Below are positions 1 through 7,914 of a DNA stretch of 64,000 nt, piece by piece (positions within the stretch are counted from its first letter, which is position 1; every line of letters begins with the position of its first letter). The notes beneath the pieces are model-generated. The model was not told the origin of the DNA. It saw only the letters and a list, made by a program, of their open reading frames with translations, and did no database searches. Position numbers and translations under genes: made by a program. The stretch is from Rhodospirillaceae bacterium (lineage in GTDB: Bacteria > Pseudomonadota > Alphaproteobacteria > Bin65): NCBI GenBank assembly GCA_009840595.1, contig VXNK01000020.1:1-64000 (forward strand). The letters run 5' to 3'.

Positions 1-784
1 ACACCGCCGACAAACTCAAACCGACATACCCTGCGGTCCTTGGCGGATGCTTACCCCTGAGCCCGGAAAGCTTCGGATAGCCAAGCGTAAAGACCGTCTG
101 CGCCACCACTGGACGCTGATACTTGATCCCTATCAACGGAACCAACGTTGGCTGGTCTACTTGAAGAATCGCTATATCGACGTCAGGATGTCTGTAGATC
201 GAATCGGGCCGGATCGAGAATTTGTTGCCCTGAAACTCTTGGCAGGCGTCTAATTCCATGTCGGATATAACATGTCGACAAGTCAGGACATAGGATGGGT
301 GAATGACAATGCCGGTACCCGCGACTACGTCGCCCTTGCTATTCGTTCCGGTTATATGCACCAAACCCGGTGCGCACAGCCGATAGAGGAAATCGGGGCC
401 GAGAGTCCGCGCCAACAAGAATTGTCCGCGCGACAAATTCCATTTCATCGACGCATACAGGTAATAGTCCCCTAAACCGCCAACTGATGGACGACCGTAC
501 CCAGAATGAATCAGAAGGCCGTCGGCTACCATTTGTTTGAGTATCTGCGCTACGCGTAGCGCATTCGGTTTCTTCTGAAAATTCCCGTTCGTAACGATAT
601 ACTGAAAAAAATCTGTCCCAGTGAGCGGCTTTGGTTTCCTATTTTTTGGAAAGGCCTTGCCAATTGCGCTGTAGCTTGCTGCAAGCTTGTCGACGTCGAA
701 GAAATTGAGTGCCATATCCACCAGCTTGAACTTCGATTCCAAGCCCCAGGGCGCGTTCATCGTATCTTCGTTGAAAAGTTGCAT
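1..784 (-). CDS. Trypsin-like serine protease with ~150-residue N-terminal domain (partial)
   Basis: Partial gene open to the left edge: 261 codons from ATG 784 with no stop. A chymotrypsin-fold protease signature is visible: GTGIVIHPSYVLTCRHVI with the catalytic His near residue 171, and HPDVDIAIL with the catalytic Asp near 203. The catalytic Ser would lie beyond the edge. About 150 residues precede the protease core; residues 55-100 look helical and winged-helix-like, which is inference. I see no signal peptide or membrane segment, so a cytoplasmic protein is likely, unlike periplasmic HtrA/Deg proteases. The start overlaps an upstream TAA (TAATG) and has only a weak ribosome site; an in-frame GTG lies 6 nt upstream. 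Base composition is clearly less GC-rich than the housekeeping genes, suggesting transfer. Trypsin-like peptidases of this intracellular kind are known in some bacterial conflict systems, but nothing here proves that role. Confidence 0.72.
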   Translation of the reverse strand, partial: MQLFNEDTMNAPWGLESKFKLVDMALNFFDVDKLAASYSAIGKAFPKNRKPKPLTGTDFFQYIVTNGNFQKKPNALRVAQILKQMVADGLLIHSGYGRPSVGGLGDYYLYASMKWNLSRGQFLLARTLGPDFLYRLCAPGLVHITGTNSKGDVVAGTGIVIHPSYVLTCRHVISDMELDACQEFQGNKFSIRPDSIYRHPDVDIAILQVDQPTLVPLIGIKYQRPVVAQTVFTLGYPKLSGLRGKHPPRTAGYVGLSLSAV

Positions 785-825
785 TAGCACCGCCGAAGTA
801 CCGGATTCAGTCGTACATTCACCCA

Positions 826-1115
826 ATGCCATGCACGCCACGTCCAAGTCAACTCTACCCGGCCACGTTGATCGCCGAGGAAATGACGCTGCGGGAACTG
901 CGCAAGGCCCGCGCGCTGACCCAGGCGAGCGTCGCGCGCGAGCTCGGCATCAGCCAGGACGCCATCTCCCGGCTGGAGAAGCGGAGCGACCTGCTGCTGT
1001 CCACGTTGCGCCGGACGGTGGAGGCGATGGGCGGCAGCCTGTCGCTGATCGCCCGCTTCCCCGACGCCCTCCGGTCGAGCTTGCCGGCATCGCCGCACAA
1101 GACGCCGACGATTGA
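826..1115 (+). pseudogene. HigA2-type XRE antitoxin, frameshifted near the C-terminus
   Basis: From about position 883 the translation is a clear Xre-family helix-turn-helix (LRELRKARALTQASVARELG, then ISQDAISRLEKRSDLLLSTL) followed by EAMGGSLSLIARFPD, the layout of HigA2-like antitoxins. Family members continue with a motif like DRPPVxLxGIA. Here that tail (RPPVELAGIAAQDADD, stop at 1113-1115) sits in the next reading frame. Loss of one C near 1065-1068 would explain it. Without correction the frame runs on to 1245 with an unrelated tail. The N-terminus before the HTH also looks unlike the family. No HigB-type toxin gene is recognisable upstream. It is most likely a decaying antitoxin in an accessory patch; a sequencing error is the alternative. 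Confidence 0.7.
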
Positions 1116-1228
1116 AGCTGCTTTGCTGTTGACTGTGGTTCGCGGTTTCGCTTACTGCTTACGCGAACTGGACGTGCCCCTGCCGTCGGCGAACTCATAT
1201 TGTCATGCAGCAACCGAAGGAAAAATAG

Positions 1229-1747
1229 ATGTCACAAAGAACTAAGGTGAATTGGCACTTGTTCGCATCTCTTTGTAGTCTTGTTCTGTCCATTGTTATT
1301 GCGCTTACGGGCGTTGGCTTCTGGCTCGGCGGCTTTACATCATCGTTTGAACGTCTTGCAGATAACGCAGTTGAAAAGGCAATGGACGATCTTTTGGGGC
1401 CCGGTACAATTATTCCTAAGTTCGCCCTGGAGCGAGCTAGTGTTCCGCCTGGATGGGTAGTTTGTAGCCAAAGCGGCACACCGGATCTTCAAGGAAGATT
1501 CCTCATAGGCACTACCGACATCAAGAATGCAGGCAAACCGGTTGGGGAACCTGGCCCAGGCTGGCGTGCTGGTGTGACAGGTGGTGAATCTCTTGGCAAA
1601 TTAGCGCCGGAAAAGGACGGTAACGACGACTTTGCGGACAATATCGGTAAGGGGCAGGGTGTTAGCGGTGATCGCAACTGGTATCATGAGCACTCGTTGC
1701 CTTCGGTTCAAGTGGTTTTCTTGTGTAGACAGCCTGACGTCAAATGA
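1229..1747 (+). CDS. Membrane-anchored phage-tail-collar-like protein
   Basis: A 172-residue protein. Residues about 10-33 are a strongly hydrophobic helix (LFASLCSLVLSIVIALTGVG), so it is probably anchored in the inner membrane with the rest outside. From about residue 66 it matches the phage tail-collar pattern: GTIIPKFALERASVPPGWVV, then TPDLQGRFLIGTTD, which resembles the usual 'G.I..F......P.GWl.CdG....PDLrGRF..G'. The C-terminal HEHSLPSVQVVFLCR is also like the end of collar-domain proteins. In phages the domain caps tail fibres; a single-TM version is unusual. It lies in the low-GC patch just after the broken HigA gene, and no other phage gene is visible. Function unknown. Confidence 0.6.
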   Translation: MSQRTKVNWHLFASLCSLVLSIVIALTGVGFWLGGFTSSFERLADNAVEKAMDDLLGPGTIIPKFALERASVPPGWVVCSQSGTPDLQGRFLIGTTDIKNAGKPVGEPGPGWRAGVTGGESLGKLAPEKDGNDDFADNIGKGQGVSGDRNWYHEHSLPSVQVVFLCRQPDVK

Positions 1748-2295
1748 CAAACCACGGTAGCTCCAAGCTCCTAACTATTGGGTGCGTGAGACTACAGGTT
1801 ACACATTGCTCTTTCGTGCCGGAGACAGCAGGGAAGATACAGCGTAGACGGCGACCCTCTCGCGGATCTCGGCTTTGGCATACAATGCTAACAGCTAGAT
1901 ATTCCGCGCCAACTGGACGATGCGCACTCCGTACCGTATAGGTCTGTGAGTCAGTTCACGCACGACGTTTCGCGGTAGTGGCTCCGTCGAACCGTGCCAG
2001 TCTGAACGACCGGAGGTGGTGAAGATGGCGAAACACGGGATGCTGCGTCGTCTCGGTATACGAAGCCAGCGGCAAGGCCCCCGGCTCCACGGCCCGACGG
2101 AACCATTACCACGGGTTCGGAGGCCGAAAATCGCAATACGTTGCCTCGCGCCGCCAAGGACCGTCCTGATTTTGAAAAAATCTGCATTCTATTTGATGAC
2201 TGATCCGGTAATTCCGTCCACACACTGTCTGAGTCAGAGAGATATATTCAATAAATACAGTTGTTTAGATGATTATTGCTCAAGTTCATAAAAAC
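1748..2295. other. Gene-poor accessory stretch
   Basis: About 550 bases without a supportable gene. Short open frames exist on both strands, but none has a credible start, ribosome site or recognisable protein motif. Composition falls to AT-rich near 2170-2295. It lies between the collar-like gene and the core gene pepA and looks like degraded mobile DNA. A sequence reminiscent of a group II intron 5' end (GTGCGTGAG near 1781) was seen, but no domain V or maturase could be found. Confidence 0.5.
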
Positions 2296-2382
2296 TTGAT
2301 CCGGGGCCCAGAGCCGTGAAGCGATGCCGTGCCGGGCGACTCTGGACTCCGGATTTCCGCTTCGCTCCATCCGGGGAGACAC
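2296..2382. repeat. Interspersed palindromic repeat, family A
   Basis: Contains TTGATCCGGGGCCCAGAG at the left and a matching arm (CTCTGGACTCCGGATTTCCG) followed by CTTCGCTCCATCCGGGG. The same architecture, GATCCGGGGCCCAG ... CTGGGCCCCGGAT ... GCTCCGTCCGGGG, occurs at 26411-26508, and a shortened form at 35408-35438. It lies downstream of pepA at the border of the accessory patch. These look like multi-copy intergenic elements able to fold as hairpins in RNA. Confidence 0.7.
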
Positions 2383-2470
2383 TGAGGGGCGGTCGAGGGC
2401 GTCAGCCACCAGAACGGCCGCGGGCCGCAAACGCGCGGTTACGGAAATGTTTCCGGTTCGAAACCTTCTC

Positions 2471-3961
2471 CTACCCCTCGTAATGCTCCGCGACCAGGCG
2501 GTCGAGCAGTTGCACGCCGAAGCCGGTGCCGCCCTTGGGCACGGTCGGCTTGTCCTTCTTGCTCCAGGTCACGCCGGCGATGTCGAGATGGGCCCAGGGC
2601 ACGTCGTTGACGAAGCGCTGCAGGAACTGCGCCGCCGTGATGCTGCCGGCGCCGCGCCCGCCGATATTCTTCATGTCCGCCGCGTCGCTGGTCAGTTCCT
2701 TGTCGTAGGCGTCGCCCAGCGGCATGCGCCAGGCGTGCTCGCCGACCGCCCTGCCGACTGCGGCGATCCGGTCGGCCAGCTCGTCGTTGTTGGCGAACAG
2801 GCCGCAATTCTCGTTGCCGAGCGCAATGATGATCGCGCCGGTGAGCGTCGCCAGGTCGATCATGAATTTCGGCTTGAACCGGTCCTGGGTGTACCAGAGC
2901 GCGTCGGCCAGCACGAGCCGGCCCTCGGCGTCGGTGTTGAGCACCTCGACGGTCTGGCCCGACATGGAGGTGACGATGTCGCCCGGCCGCTGCGCCGTGC
3001 CGGAGGGCATGTTTTCGACCAGCCCGGCGACGCCGACGGCGTTGCACTTCGCCTTGCGGCCGGCCAGCGCCTTCATCAGGCCGATGACGACGCCGGAGCC
3101 GCCCATGTCCCACTTCATGTCGTCCATGCCGGCGGCCGGCTTGATCGAGATGCCGCCGGTATCGAAGGTGACGCCCTTGCCGACGAACGCGACCGGCTGC
3201 TCCTTTGCGCCGCCGCCCTGCCACTGCATCACCAGCAGCTTGGATTCGCGCGCGCTGCCCTGGCCGACGCCGAGCAGCGAGCCCATGCCGAGGTCGCGCA
3301 TCTCGGCCTCGCCGAGCACCTCGACCTCGACGCCGAGGTCGCGCAGCGCCTCGCCCTGGGCCGCCAGGGTTTCCGGATACATGATGTTGGGCGGCTCGGA
3401 GACCAGGTCGCGGGTCAGGAACACGCCGTCGGCCAGGCTGTCCAGCGGCCGGAACGCCTTGCGCGCCGCCGCGGCGTCCGGCGCGCCGACCGTCATCCGC
3501 GCCAGCGTCGGCTTACGGTCGGGCTTCTCCTTGGTGCGGTAGCGGTCGAAGCGGTAGCTGCGCAGCCGAGCGCCGAAGCCGACCCGCGCCGCTGCTTCCG
3601 CGCCGCCGATCTTGCCGCCGTCGACCGGATCGAGCAGCAGGGCGGCGGATTTCGCGCCGGCGCCGTTGAGCGCCGTTACCGCCCGTCCGCCGGCATTCTG
3701 CGCCACCAGGGCGTCGAACTCCGCCGGCTTGCCGAGGCCGAGCAGGACCACCCGCTCCCAGCGGCCGTCGCCGGGGCTGGGCAGGACCAGCGCATCGCCG
3801 CCGCCGCCCTTGAAGCGGCTGGCCGCGACCGCGCGCGCGACGGCGCCGTCCAGGGCCTTGTCCACGGCCTGCGCCGAGGCCAGGAGCGCCCCGCCCTTCA
3901 GGGCGAAGACAACGAGCGAACCGTCTTTCGGCAATTCGAGCTTGCTGAAACGGATTTTCAT
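2471..3961 (-). CDS. pepA: Leucyl aminopeptidase (peptidase family M17)
   Basis: A 496-residue cytosolic aminopeptidase that removes N-terminal residues from peptides; it works as a hexamer with two metal ions. The M17 signature NTDAEGRL is at about 342-349 and the metal-binding block GKGVTFDTGG at 261-270, followed by Lys274 in ISIKPAAGM. The less conserved N-terminal macro-like domain occupies residues 1-165. Length and motif spacing are normal for the family, and all metal and catalytic residues I can check are present. It is transcribed alone, between the accessory patch and a repeat element. Some family members also bind DNA; nothing here shows that. Confidence 0.96.
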   Translation of the reverse strand: MKIRFSKLELPKDGSLVVFALKGGALLASAQAVDKALDGAVARAVAASRFKGGGGDALVLPSPGDGRWERVVLLGLGKPAEFDALVAQNAGGRAVTALNGAGAKSAALLLDPVDGGKIGGAEAAARVGFGARLRSYRFDRYRTKEKPDRKPTLARMTVGAPDAAAARKAFRPLDSLADGVFLTRDLVSEPPNIMYPETLAAQGEALRDLGVEVEVLGEAEMRDLGMGSLLGVGQGSARESKLLVMQWQGGGAKEQPVAFVGKGVTFDTGGISIKPAAGMDDMKWDMGGSGVVIGLMKALAGRKAKCNAVGVAGLVENMPSGTAQRPGDIVTSMSGQTVEVLNTDAEGRLVLADALWYTQDRFKPKFMIDLATLTGAIIIALGNENCGLFANNDELADRIAAVGRAVGEHAWRMPLGDAYDKELTSDAADMKNIGGRGAGSITAAQFLQRFVNDVPWAHLDIAGVTWSKKDKPTVPKGGTGFGVQLLDRLVAEHYEG

Positions 3962-4057
3962 GCGCGGATACCTGTCGGAAGAGAGCGTGAAGGGCCAGCG
4001 GCCTCTTACTTAATCGGCCCGCCGCCCCGGCGCAATCGACGGGGTTGCGGCCCACAC

Positions 4058-4188
4058 TGTCACCCCGGACGAAGCGCAGCGGCAATCCGGGGCGCGGCAC
4101 CACAGGCGTGGACCGTCGGGCCGGCCCCTTCGACAGGCTCAGGACAGCCTCAGAACCCCGGTTCGACCTTCGGCCGGCCGGGGTGACA
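4058..4188. repeat. Interspersed inverted-repeat element
   Basis: Bounded by TGTCACCCCGG (4058-4068) and its inverse CCGGGGTGACA (4178-4188). Inside are segments typical of dispersed alphaproteobacterial repeats: GACGAAGCGCAGCGGCAATC and CCCCTTCGACAGGCTCAGGA. It fills the gap between pepA and the orphan HigA-like gene, exactly where the toxin gene of a higBA pair would be expected. No coding potential is supported. Confidence 0.65.
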
Positions 4189-4251
4189 CAACGGTGCGTT
4201 GGCGCGATATTCGGTTGGACCACATACCAGGAGACGATACCGGGGAATCCG

Positions 4252-4539
4252 ATGCCCAAAGCCGAACCCACCCATCCGGGCGAACACCTGGCGGAGTTTC
4301 TCGACGAACTCGGGATCAGCCAGTATCGCCTTGCGACGGCGATCCGGGTGCCGCCGCGCCGGATCAACGAGATCGTCCACGGCCGCCGCAGTGTGACGGC
4401 GGATACGGCGCTGCGCGTCGGCAAGGCGCTCGGCACGACGCCCGAATTCTGGCTCAATCTCCAGCGGATGTACGATCTGGACGTCGCCAGAAACTCGACC
4501 GACGTCGAGGATATCCAACCGCTGGTGACGGCAGCCTGA
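4252..4539 (+). CDS. higA: HigA/VapI-family HTH antitoxin or regulator, apparently orphan
   Basis: A 95-residue HigA-family protein. It starts MPKAEPTHPGEHLAEFLDEL, then carries an HTH (ISQYRLATAIRVPPRRINEI) and the family block GRRSVTADTALRVGKALGTT-PEFWLNLQ. HigA neutralises the HigB mRNA interferase and represses its own operon. I chose ATG 4252 because family members begin PxHPGE just after the start; the frame is open further upstream, but there it reads through a repeat. A weak GGAGA lies 17 nt upstream. No HigB gene precedes it; the repeat at 4058-4188 occupies that place. It ends directly against the next gene's frame (TGAATG). It may act as a solitary repressor. Confidence 0.85.
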   Translation: MPKAEPTHPGEHLAEFLDELGISQYRLATAIRVPPRRINEIVHGRRSVTADTALRVGKALGTTPEFWLNLQRMYDLDVARNSTDVEDIQPLVTAA

Positions 4540-4584
4540 ATGCGGGCTACGGTCCCGGCGCCGCAACGAGGAGCTTTCGCCGCC

Positions 4585-5454
4585 ATGTTCGATCCGGACG
4601 CCGTCGCCGCCATCGACATCCACACCCATGCCGAGGAGCCGTGCGGCACCCACGCCGACGACGGCTATGCCGAATTCCAGGCCGGGATGCAGAAATACTT
4701 CCGCACCGGCCGCGACTGGCCGCCGGCGATCGACGAGACCGCAGCCTACTTCCGCGAACGCAACATCGGCGCGGTGATCTTCGCCGTCGATTGCGAGCGC
4801 GAGACCGGCTTCCGGCGCTACGACAACGAGCAGATCGCCGAGGAGGCCGCAAAGCATTCGGACATTCTCATCCCCTTCGCCAGCATCGATCCGGCCAAGG
4901 GCAAGCTGGGCGCCCGCGAGGCGCGCCGGCTGGTCGAGCATTACGGCATGCGCGGCTTCAAATTCCACCCGACCATGCAGGGCTTCTATCCGAACGACCG
5001 CAGCGCCTATGTGCTCTACGAGGCGATCGCCGAGGCCGGGGTGCCGGCGCTGTTCCACACCGGCCAGACCGGCGTCGGCGCCGGCATGCCCGGCGGCATG
5101 GGCATGAAGCTGAAATATTCCAACCCGATGTATCTGGACGACGTCGCGGCGGATTTCCCGGAGATGACCATCGTGCTCGCCCACCCCTCCTTCCCGTGGC
5201 AGGAGGAGGCGCTCTCGGTCGCGACCCACAAGCCGAACGTCTATATCGACCTCTCGGGCTGGTCGCCGAAATATTTCCCGCCGATCCTGGTGCGCTACGC
5301 CAATTCGCTGCTGCGCCACAAGGTGCTGTTCGGCTCCGACTGGCCGGCCATCACGCCGGACCGTTGGCTCGCCGATTTCGAGACCCTGAACATAAAAGAG
5401 GAAGTCAAACCCCTGATTTTGAAGGAAAATGCGCGGAAGGTCCTGGGGATCTAG
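4585..5454 (+). CDS. Amidohydrolase family 2 (ACMSD-like) metal-dependent hydrolase/decarboxylase
   Basis: About 289 residues with a TIM-barrel metal-dependent hydrolase pattern: AIDIHTHAEEP near the N-terminus (HxH metal ligands), FKFHPTMQGF, a middle ALFHTG, the conserved IVLAHPSFPW and, near the end, LFGSDWPAI with the metal-binding Asp. This is the amidohydrolase-2/ACMSD clan, whose members hydrolyse or decarboxylate aromatic or cyclic acids; the substrate cannot be read from sequence. I place the start at ATG 4585 because GAGGAG lies 11 nt upstream; an in-frame ATG at 4540, touching the higA stop, would add 15 residues. It precedes a DsbA/HCCA-isomerase-like gene whose start may overlap its end, so both could belong to a small aromatic-acid pathway. 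That link is inference. Confidence 0.85.
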   Translation: MFDPDAVAAIDIHTHAEEPCGTHADDGYAEFQAGMQKYFRTGRDWPPAIDETAAYFRERNIGAVIFAVDCERETGFRRYDNEQIAEEAAKHSDILIPFASIDPAKGKLGAREARRLVEHYGMRGFKFHPTMQGFYPNDRSAYVLYEAIAEAGVPALFHTGQTGVGAGMPGGMGMKLKYSNPMYLDDVAADFPEMTIVLAHPSFPWQEEALSVATHKPNVYIDLSGWSPKYFPPILVRYANSLLRHKVLFGSDWPAITPDRWLADFETLNIKEEVKPLILKENARKVLGI

Positions 5455-5488
5455 GCCGCGCACGCGACGACAACAGACAACCGGAGCC

Positions 5489-6100
5489 GTGACGGCAGTG
5501 CCTGACACCCCCGAACTCACCGTCTATATCGACGTCAAGAGCCCCTTCGCCTACCTCGCCATGGAACCGACAAGGGCGCTGGCGGCGGCGTTCGGCATCG
5601 AGCCGGTCTGGAAGCCCTACACGCTGGAAATCCCGGATTTCCTGGGCGCGGTCGAGACCCGCAACGCGCATCAGTGGCGCAAGGTCCGCTACGCCTACAT
5701 GGACGCGCGCCGGATCGCCAACACGCGCGGGCTGACCGTGCGCGGCCCGCAGAAGATCTTCGACAGCTCCATCGTCCATATCGGCATGCTGCGCGCCCAG
5801 GACCACGGCCGCTTCGAGCCCTATATCGACCGCGCGTTCCTGCGCTTCTGGAAGCGCGAACTCGAGATCGAGGACCCGGCCGCGGTCGCCGCGGTGCTGG
5901 ACGAGGCCGGCGTGCCGTCGGCCGGCTTCGCCGAATGGGCGCAGGGCGAGGGCCGCCGGCGCCACGACGCGCTGTGCCGGGAGGCCGAGGAGATCGGCGT
6001 ATTCGGCGTGCCGACCTTCGTGTTCCGGGACGAACTGTTCTGGGGCAGCGAGCGCCTCGACATGCTGCGCAAGCGGATCGAGGAAACCCTGGCGGCGTAA
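5489..6100 (+). CDS. DsbA-family / 2-hydroxychromene-2-carboxylate isomerase-like protein
   Basis: About 203 residues with a thioredoxin fold carrying a helical insertion. The N-terminal TVYIDVKSPFAYLAM matches the GST-kappa/HCCA-isomerase type active-site segment, in which Ser replaces the CxxC of true DsbA proteins. The C-terminal FGVPTFVFRDELFWGSERLD is the family cis-Pro block and its partner. No signal peptide, so cytosolic. HCCA isomerase acts in naphthalene breakdown with glutathione, but many members have unknown substrates. Start: GTG 5489 follows CCGGAG; an upstream ATG at 5429 would overlap the amidohydrolase end and adds an Arg-rich non-conserved tail. Co-directional with the amidohydrolase. 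Confidence 0.85.
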   Translation: MTAVPDTPELTVYIDVKSPFAYLAMEPTRALAAAFGIEPVWKPYTLEIPDFLGAVETRNAHQWRKVRYAYMDARRIANTRGLTVRGPQKIFDSSIVHIGMLRAQDHGRFEPYIDRAFLRFWKRELEIEDPAAVAAVLDEAGVPSAGFAEWAQGEGRRRHDALCREAEEIGVFGVPTFVFRDELFWGSERLDMLRKRIEETLAA

Positions 6101-6135
6101 GGGGCGCCGGCCCCGGCCGCGTTACAGAAGAAAAT

Positions 6136-6789
6136 TCAGGGCAGGGGCGGGGCGGCCAGCGCGCCGCCGCCGGACCAGCCGCGCCGGTGGACGACCCGCT
6201 CGCCCTCCACCCGCACCGCGCCTTCGGCCACCAGCCGCAGGGCGGCCGGGTAAATCCGGTGCTCCTGCGCCAGGACGCGGGCGGCGAGGCTGCCGGCCGT
6301 ATCGTCGGGCAGCACCGGCACGGCCGCCTGCATGACGATCGGCCCGTCGTCCAGTTCCGGCCGGACGAAATGGACCGTGCAGCCGTGCAGCCGCACGCCG
6401 GCCGCCAGCGCGCGTTCGTGGGTGTCGAGCCCCCGGAAGGCCGGCAGCAGCGAGGGATGGACGTTGAGCAGCCGGTCGCGCCACCGCTCGACGAAGCCGG
6501 CGGTCAGCAGGCGCATGAAGCCGGCGAGGCAGACGAAATCGGCGCCGGCGGCTTCGAGCCGGGCCGTCATCGCGGCGTCGAACGCGGCGCGGTCCGGGAA
6601 GCCGCGGTGGTCGACGACCGCCGTCGGGATGCCGAACGCCTGCGCCCGTCCGAGCCCCGCCGCGTCCGGTTCGTTGGACAGCACCAGCACGATTTCCGCC
6701 GGAAAGCCGGGGTCGGCGCAGGCTTCGGCCAGCGCCGTCATGTTGGAGCCGCGCCCGGAAATCGGCACGCCGACCTTCAGGCGCGCCAT
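6136..6789 (-). CDS. purN: Phosphoribosylglycinamide formyltransferase
   Basis: 217 residues. Transfers a formyl group from 10-formyl-tetrahydrofolate to GAR in the third step of purine synthesis. The N-terminal GRGSNMTAL binds the ribonucleotide phosphate. The catalytic block is complete: [24 protein letters not shown] and DDGPIVMQA carry the Asn, His and Asp of the family. Its start overlaps the end of purM by 13 bp (6777-6789), so the two are translated from one mRNA, purM first. The C-terminus ends in a short Gly/Ala/Pro-rich tail. Confidence 0.97.
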   Translation of the reverse strand: MARLKVGVPISGRGSNMTALAEACADPGFPAEIVLVLSNEPDAAGLGRAQAFGIPTAVVDHRGFPDRAAFDAAMTARLEAAGADFVCLAGFMRLLTAGFVERWRDRLLNVHPSLLPAFRGLDTHERALAAGVRLHGCTVHFVRPELDDGPIVMQAAVPVLPDDTAGSLAARVLAQEHRIYPAALRLVAEGAVRVEGERVVHRRGWSGGGALAAPPLP

Positions 6790-7778
6790 CGGTCCTCCCA
6801 GCCGGCGATCCGCACCGCCGGCGCCCCGGCGTCGCGCGGCACGACCGTGCCGATCCGCGCAACGGTTTCGCCCCGTTCGCGGAGCCGCGCCTCGGCGTCG
6901 CCGGCGGCATCCGGCGCGGCAATGGCGACCATGCCGAGGCCGCAGTTGAAGGTCCGCGCCATTTCGGCGGGATCGAGCCGGCCGGTTTCGCGCAGCCAGC
7001 CGAAGACCGGCGGGATCGGCCAGGCGCCGCCGTCCAGGTCGACGCCCAGGCCGGGCGGCAGGACGCGCGGGATATTCCCGGTCAGCCCGCCGCCGGTGAT
7101 GTGCGCCAGGGCGCCGATGCCGCCGGCGCCCTCATTCCGGTTCAGGGCCGCCAGAACGCTGCGGACGTAGATCCGGGTCGGCGTCAGCAGCGCTTCCCCG
7201 AGCGGGCGGGCCGGATCGAACGGAGCGGGCTCGTCCCAGCCGATCCCGGCATCGGCGCACAACATCCGGACCAGCGAAAACCCGTTGGAATGAAGGCCGT
7301 CCGACGCCAGGCCGAGCACGATATCGCCCGGCGCGACCGCCTCGCCGGTCAGCACCCGCCCGCGCTCCGCGGCGCCGACCGCGAAGCCGGCGAGATCGTA
7401 GTCGCCCGCCGCATAGAGCCCCGGCAGTTCCGCGGTCTCGCCGCCGATCAGGGCGCAGCCGGCGCGCCGGCAGCCCTCGGCGATGCCCTCGACGACCTCA
7501 GCGGCCACGTGCGGCTCAAGTCTGCCGGTCCCGAAATAGTCCAGGAAGAACAGCGGTTCCGCGCCGCCGACGACGAGATCGTTGACGCACATGGCCACGA
7601 GGTCGATGCCGACCGTGCGGTGGCGGCCGGTCTCGATGGCGATGCGCAGCTTGGTGCCGACGCCGTCCGTCGCCGCCACGAGAATCGGGTCGCTATAACC
7701 GGCCGCGGCAAGGTCGAACAGGCCGCCGAAGCCGCCGATCCCGCCCATCGCGCCGGGCCGCGCGGTCGCTCCGGCCAT
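6777..7778 (-). CDS. purM: Phosphoribosylformylglycinamidine cyclo-ligase (true 5' end lies further upstream)
   Basis: Makes AIR from FGAM with ATP, step five of purine synthesis. ATG 7778 gives 333 residues beginning in the middle of the conserved N-terminus. Upstream in the same frame the codons spell [20 protein letters not shown], the normal PurM start region, then [20 protein letters not shown] as usual. The frame is open back to a TAG near 7927 but contains no ATG, GTG or TTG. Candidate non-standard starts are ATC at 7895 (with GGGGAA 9 nt before) or CTG. The body is intact ([45 protein letters not shown]), so the gene is probably functional. See the finding on missing starts. Confidence 0.9.
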   Translation of the reverse strand: MAGATARPGAMGGIGGFGGLFDLAAAGYSDPILVAATDGVGTKLRIAIETGRHRTVGIDLVAMCVNDLVVGGAEPLFFLDYFGTGRLEPHVAAEVVEGIAEGCRRAGCALIGGETAELPGLYAAGDYDLAGFAVGAAERGRVLTGEAVAPGDIVLGLASDGLHSNGFSLVRMLCADAGIGWDEPAPFDPARPLGEALLTPTRIYVRSVLAALNRNEGAGGIGALAHITGGGLTGNIPRVLPPGLGVDLDGGAWPIPPVFGWLRETGRLDPAEMARTFNCGLGMVAIAAPDAAGDAEARLRERGETVARIGTVVPRDAGAPAVRIAGWEDRWRA

Positions 7779-7881
7779 CGGCGCGATCCGTTCGACCAGC
7801 CGGTCGCCGGCCGCGATATCGACCCCGGCGTCCCGATAACTCCGGGGCCGACTGCTTTGGGGCCGGTCACTTCTCGGGGTG

Positions 7882-7914
7882 CGTTCGGCAGCGATGACGG
7901 CGGTTTCCCCGGCT
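7882..7914. repeat. Short repeat shared with the hflX leader (copy 1)
   Basis: CGTTCGGCAGCGATGACGGC followed by GGTTTCCCCGGCT. A near match, with two small gaps, occurs at 35509-35537 upstream of hflX. In both places it lies on the minus strand just where a start codon is expected, and reads ATC GCT (G/A)CC GAA CG in the frame of the downstream gene. It therefore encodes the head of each open frame. Only these two copies are in the window. Confidence 0.65.

Noticed and set aside
1781-2300. Group II intron remnant
   Set aside because: A GTGCG-like 5' end was seen, but no domain V, boundary or maturase could be identified by eye.
2324-4186. 620-codon plus-strand open frame across pepA
   Set aside because: Antisense shadow of pepA caused by GC-rich codon use; the product is low-complexity and pepA is unambiguous.
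4190-4251. HigB toxin remnant
   Set aside because: RWRDIRLDH-like reading is too short and gapped to be convincing.
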